Assembly: GCA_002437565.1 (NCBI GenBank)
Contig: DJQL01000065.1
Span: forward strand, 1 to 8,518
Source: Prevotella sp. UBA6387
GTDB taxonomy: Bacteria > Bacteroidota > Bacteroidia > Bacteroidales > Bacteroidaceae
Direction of reading: 5' to 3'
DNA length: 8,518 nt
The position numbers and the translations under genes were made by a program. Every line of letters starts with the position of its first letter. The stretch's first letter is position 1. The notes under the pieces were generated by a model that did no database searches, was not told where the DNA came from, and worked only from the letters and a program-made list of their open reading frames with translations. Positions 6,377-8,518 of the stretch are shown here, piece after piece.

Positions 6377-6985
6377 TTATCTCAAGTCAATGACATCGGC
6401 CTTTGGAAAATCCTTCTGATTGAAAGAAAACTTGCTTGTTGGTTGGTTCTTTGCCTTGAAATTGGTTATCGAGATAGTAGTCCAATCATTGCCCTGTCTC
6501 ATTTTCACTACGGATGGCTTGTATGAGCCTTTGCTTATCGTGATATAAGCTTCTTGCACGCTCCTTTGTCTGTTTTGCGCGGTCATGTGCACAATGTAGT
6601 TTCCACCAAATGTTGTCATGGACAGGTTGTATCCTTTCTTGTACATGGACATGAACGTATATGGGTTCATGCTCATGCGCTTTGCCTCGTTGGGCGTGGA
6701 GATGTTCACCTCGTTTGTCATTTTGAGGTAGCTCCATTGCGTTTTGCCATTGAACCACACCATGGCCTTGTTCGTGCGAGCCATGAACATGTTGCCTTTG
6801 ATGGCTATTGTGCCCGACTGCGTGCCGGTCTTTTTGCCGGAAACCGTGAAGTTGGCCTCCGCGCCACCTTTTCTCCCAACGATGGAAGTGGCCTTGTCTA
6901 ACACTTTCATTGCCTGTGAGCCGCTTTGGGCAAATGTGCCAATGCAAAGCGTCAACAGAATGCTGATAAACAATATTTTCCTCAT
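6377..6985 (-). CDS. lolA: LolA-like periplasmic lipoprotein carrier
   Basis: A 202-residue exported protein: signal peptide 1-19 (GTFA|Q20), then a single beta-rich domain. The pattern GKTQWSYLKMTNEVNIS (80-96), the NPYTFMSMYKKGYN block (107-120) and the terminal INF-like SITNFKAKN (172-180) match the LolA family form found in Bacteroidetes. LolA shuttles outer-membrane lipoproteins across the periplasm from the LolCDE transporter. I chose the ATG at 6985 because it places the signal peptide at the N-terminus. An in-frame ATG at 7045 would add 20 polar residues in front of it and overlap the ftsK end. The gap to ftsK is 49 bp with no promoter match or terminator, so the two are probably co-transcribed; ftsK-lolA adjacency is, to my knowledge, common in this phylum. 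No LolB partner is visible. Similarity to proteobacterial LolA is weak, so the exact role is inferred. Confidence 0.85.
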   Translation of the reverse strand: MRKILFISILLTLCIGTFAQSGSQAMKVLDKATSIVGRKGGAEANFTVSGKKTGTQSGTIAIKGNMFMARTNKAMVWFNGKTQWSYLKMTNEVNISTPNEAKRMSMNPYTFMSMYKKGYNLSMTTFGGNYIVHMTAQNRQRSVQEAYITISKGSYKPSVVKMRQGNDWTTISITNFKAKNQPTSKFSFNQKDFPKADVIDLR

Positions 6986-7034
6986 AACCTTGAATAAGTT
7001 ATATCCTATATGTTTAAACTGTAATTCTTCCTTT

Positions 7035-8518
7035 TCATGCGCCATGGATTCTCGCTAAGAGCACGTTGAGGCTCGCCTCGTCTTGCAGTAGCACTTCGCG
7101 TGGCTTGGAGCCTTGTGCGGCTCCTACGATTCCGGCCTTCTCCAACTGGTCCATCAATCTTCCCGCGCGGTTGTAGCCAATGGAGAAGCGCCGTTGTATC
7201 ATGCTTGTAGAGCCTTGTTGCGAAATCACTATTGCATGTGCGGCTTCGTCAAAGTATGGGTCAAGATTCTTTGCTTCTCCCTCAATGCCACCACCGGCAC
7301 CAATGGCGTTGGGGTCATCTGGCTCTGGAAGTTCCATAGCGTCCACAGGGCCAGGCTCAGCTGCTATGAAGTCGTTGACCGCCTCTATTTCTGGCGTGTC
7401 GATGAACGCGCACTGCACGCGCACAGGTTCGCCACCGCCAAGGAATAGCATGTCGCCACGACCCACGAGTTGGTCGGCGCCCGTGCGGTCGAGTATGGTG
7501 CGCGAGTCGATTTGCGAGGCCACGCGGAACGCCATGCGGCCAGGGAAGTTAGCCTTGATGTTACCTGTGATGATTCTTGTGGTAGGTCTCTGCGTCGCTA
7601 TTATCATGTGTATGCCCACTGCACGGGCGAGTTGGGCGATGCGCGCTATTGGTGCTTCAATTTCCTTGCCGGCTGTCATGATGAGGTCGCCGAACTCGTC
7701 GATTACGACTACGATATATGGCATGTATTCGTGCCCATCGGTAAGCCGCAGCTTGTGATGGATGAACTTGTCGTTGTATTCGTCAATCTTCTTCACGTTG
7801 GCGAGCTTGAGCATGTCGTAGCGATGATCCATGAGCTTGCATAAGGAGTTGAGCGTGCGCACCACCTTCTGCACGTCGGTGATGATGGGCTCATCCTCAT
7901 TCTCTGGCAATGCTGCCATATAGTGTGGAGCTATCTTGTTGTAGATGCTGAACTCTACTTTTTTGGGGTCTACAAGCACGAACTTCAGCTCGTTTGGATG
8001 CTTCTTATATAATAAAGATGTGATTATGGCATTCAGTCCTACCGACTTACCCTGTCCCGTGGCACCAGCCACCAGCAAGTGTGGAAGCTTGGCAAGGTCT
8101 ACCATGAACACCTCGTTGGTGATCGTCTTTCCCAACGCCATGGGCAATGCCATTTTCGTATCCTGAAACTTTTTGGTGTTGAGCACGCTTTCCATCGACA
8201 CTATTTGTGGTTTCTTGTTTGGCACTTCTATTCCAATGGTGCCCTTGCCAGGGATAGGCGCGATGATGCGTATGCCAAGAGCCGAGAGACTAAGGGCGAT
8301 GTCGGCTTCCAAACCGCGTATCTTGCTTATCCTCACGCCTTCAGCTGGCGTAATCTCATAGAGCGTCACCGTTGGGCCGACAGTGGCGTTGATTTTGCTT
8401 ATTTCCACGCCAAAGCTCTTCAACACCTCCACGATGCGTGCGTTGTTCGACTTTATCTCCTCCATGTCGATGACAGGCTTGCTGTCGTATTTCTTCAGCA
8501 GGTTCAGGGTGGGGAACT
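7035..8518 (-). CDS. ftsK: DNA translocase FtsK (C-terminal 493 residues, 5' end outside window)
   Basis: The frame is open to the right edge, so the N-terminal membrane part and the start lie outside; the Met at 8465 is internal (VDMEE-like context, here VIDMEEIKSN). FtsK is a membrane-anchored hexameric ATPase that pumps chromosome ends through the closing septum and activates dimer resolution by XerC/D. Counted from the Met at 8465: alpha/beta-motor fold with Walker A GATGQGKS (134-141), DPKKVEFS (166-173), Walker B VVVIDEFGD (252-260), ATQRPTTRIITGNIK (290-304) and GRGDMLF (335-341). A short acidic/Gly linker (377-402) leads to a winged-helix gamma domain (about 403-461; RRFSIGYNRAGRLMDQLEKAG) that reads the polarity signals on DNA. 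All expected motor residues are present. The stop codon is followed 49 bp later by lolA. Identification is very secure. Confidence 0.97.
   Translation of the reverse strand, partial: FPTLNLLKKYDSKPVIDMEEIKSNNARIVEVLKSFGVEISKINATVGPTVTLYEITPAEGVRISKIRGLEADIALSLSALGIRIIAPIPGKGTIGIEVPNKKPQIVSMESVLNTKKFQDTKMALPMALGKTITNEVFMVDLAKLPHLLVAGATGQGKSVGLNAIITSLLYKKHPNELKFVLVDPKKVEFSIYNKIAPHYMAALPENEDEPIITDVQKVVRTLNSLCKLMDHRYDMLKLANVKKIDEYNDKFIHHKLRLTDGHEYMPYIVVVIDEFGDLIMTAGKEIEAPIARIAQLARAVGIHMIIATQRPTTRIITGNIKANFPGRMAFRVASQIDSRTILDRTGADQLVGRGDMLFLGGGEPVRVQCAFIDTPEIEAVNDFIAAEPGPVDAMELPEPDDPNAIGAGGGIEGEAKNLDPYFDEAAHAIVISQQGSTSMIQRRFSIGYNRAGRLMDQLEKAGIVGAAQGSKPREVLLQDEASLNVLLARIHGA

Noticed and set aside
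7012..7019. GTTTAAAC palindrome in the ftsK-lolA gap
   Set aside because: A single 8-bp AT-rich palindrome with no T-run or repeated copy nearby; no support for a site.
6986..7045. Upstream ATG for the LolA-like gene overlapping the ftsK stop
   Set aside because: It would put 20 mostly polar residues before the signal peptide and spoil export; the ATG at 6985 gives a standard signal peptide.
1..8518. Search for mobile elements, CRISPR arrays, tRNA/rRNA genes and defence systems
   Set aside because: No transposase, integrase, direct-repeat array, tRNA-like fold or nuclease/helicase system was seen; the intergenic space is short and explained by promoters and terminators.

Overview
The window looks like chromosomal DNA from a gut- or mouth-type member of the Bacteroidales, possibly Prevotellaceae or a relative. 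Three things support this. Promoters match the Bacteroidetes form (TTTG, about 20 bp, TAnnTTTG) and there are no Shine-Dalgarno sites. All four exported proteins have signal peptides ending just before a Gln, as is typical of this phylum. The protein families are also typical: GH29 and GH20 glycosidases, a large exported transglutaminase-like protein, and an FtsK–LolA pair. Genus cannot be fixed from the sequence alone.

Layout from left to right: the 5' part of an acyltransferase-3 membrane protein (minus, runs off the left edge); an exported GH20 beta-N-acetylhexosaminidase (minus), whose stop codon directly abuts the acyltransferase start; a 109-bp divergent promoter region; an exported GH29 alpha-L-fucosidase (plus); a CutC-family protein (minus) that overlaps the fucosidase 3' end by 11 bp; an intrinsic terminator; an exported transglutaminase/PNGase-like protein (minus) with a very good promoter; a second, strong intrinsic terminator; a LolA-like periplasmic carrier (minus); and the C-terminal two thirds of the DNA translocase FtsK (minus, runs off the right edge).

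The right part (ftsK-lolA) is housekeeping: chromosome segregation and lipoprotein transport, probably one transcript closed by the terminator at 6314-6351. The left and middle part is an accessory-like set aimed at glycoconjugates. The hexosaminidase and fucosidase would remove terminal GlcNAc/GalNAc and fucose from host or dietary glycans in the periplasm or at the surface. The transglutaminase-like protein has a PNGase-like core and might act on the glycopeptide. No SusC/SusD pair or dedicated regulator is visible, so this is not a canonical polysaccharide utilization locus.

I found no RNA gene, insertion sequence, CRISPR array or attachment site. All coding genes are intact within the window except the two cut by its edges. 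The points most worth a second look are: the Gly at the usual catalytic-Asp position of the transglutaminase-like core; an apparent second, degenerate copy of that fold in the same protein; and the terminator hairpin that separates cutC from the gene upstream of it.
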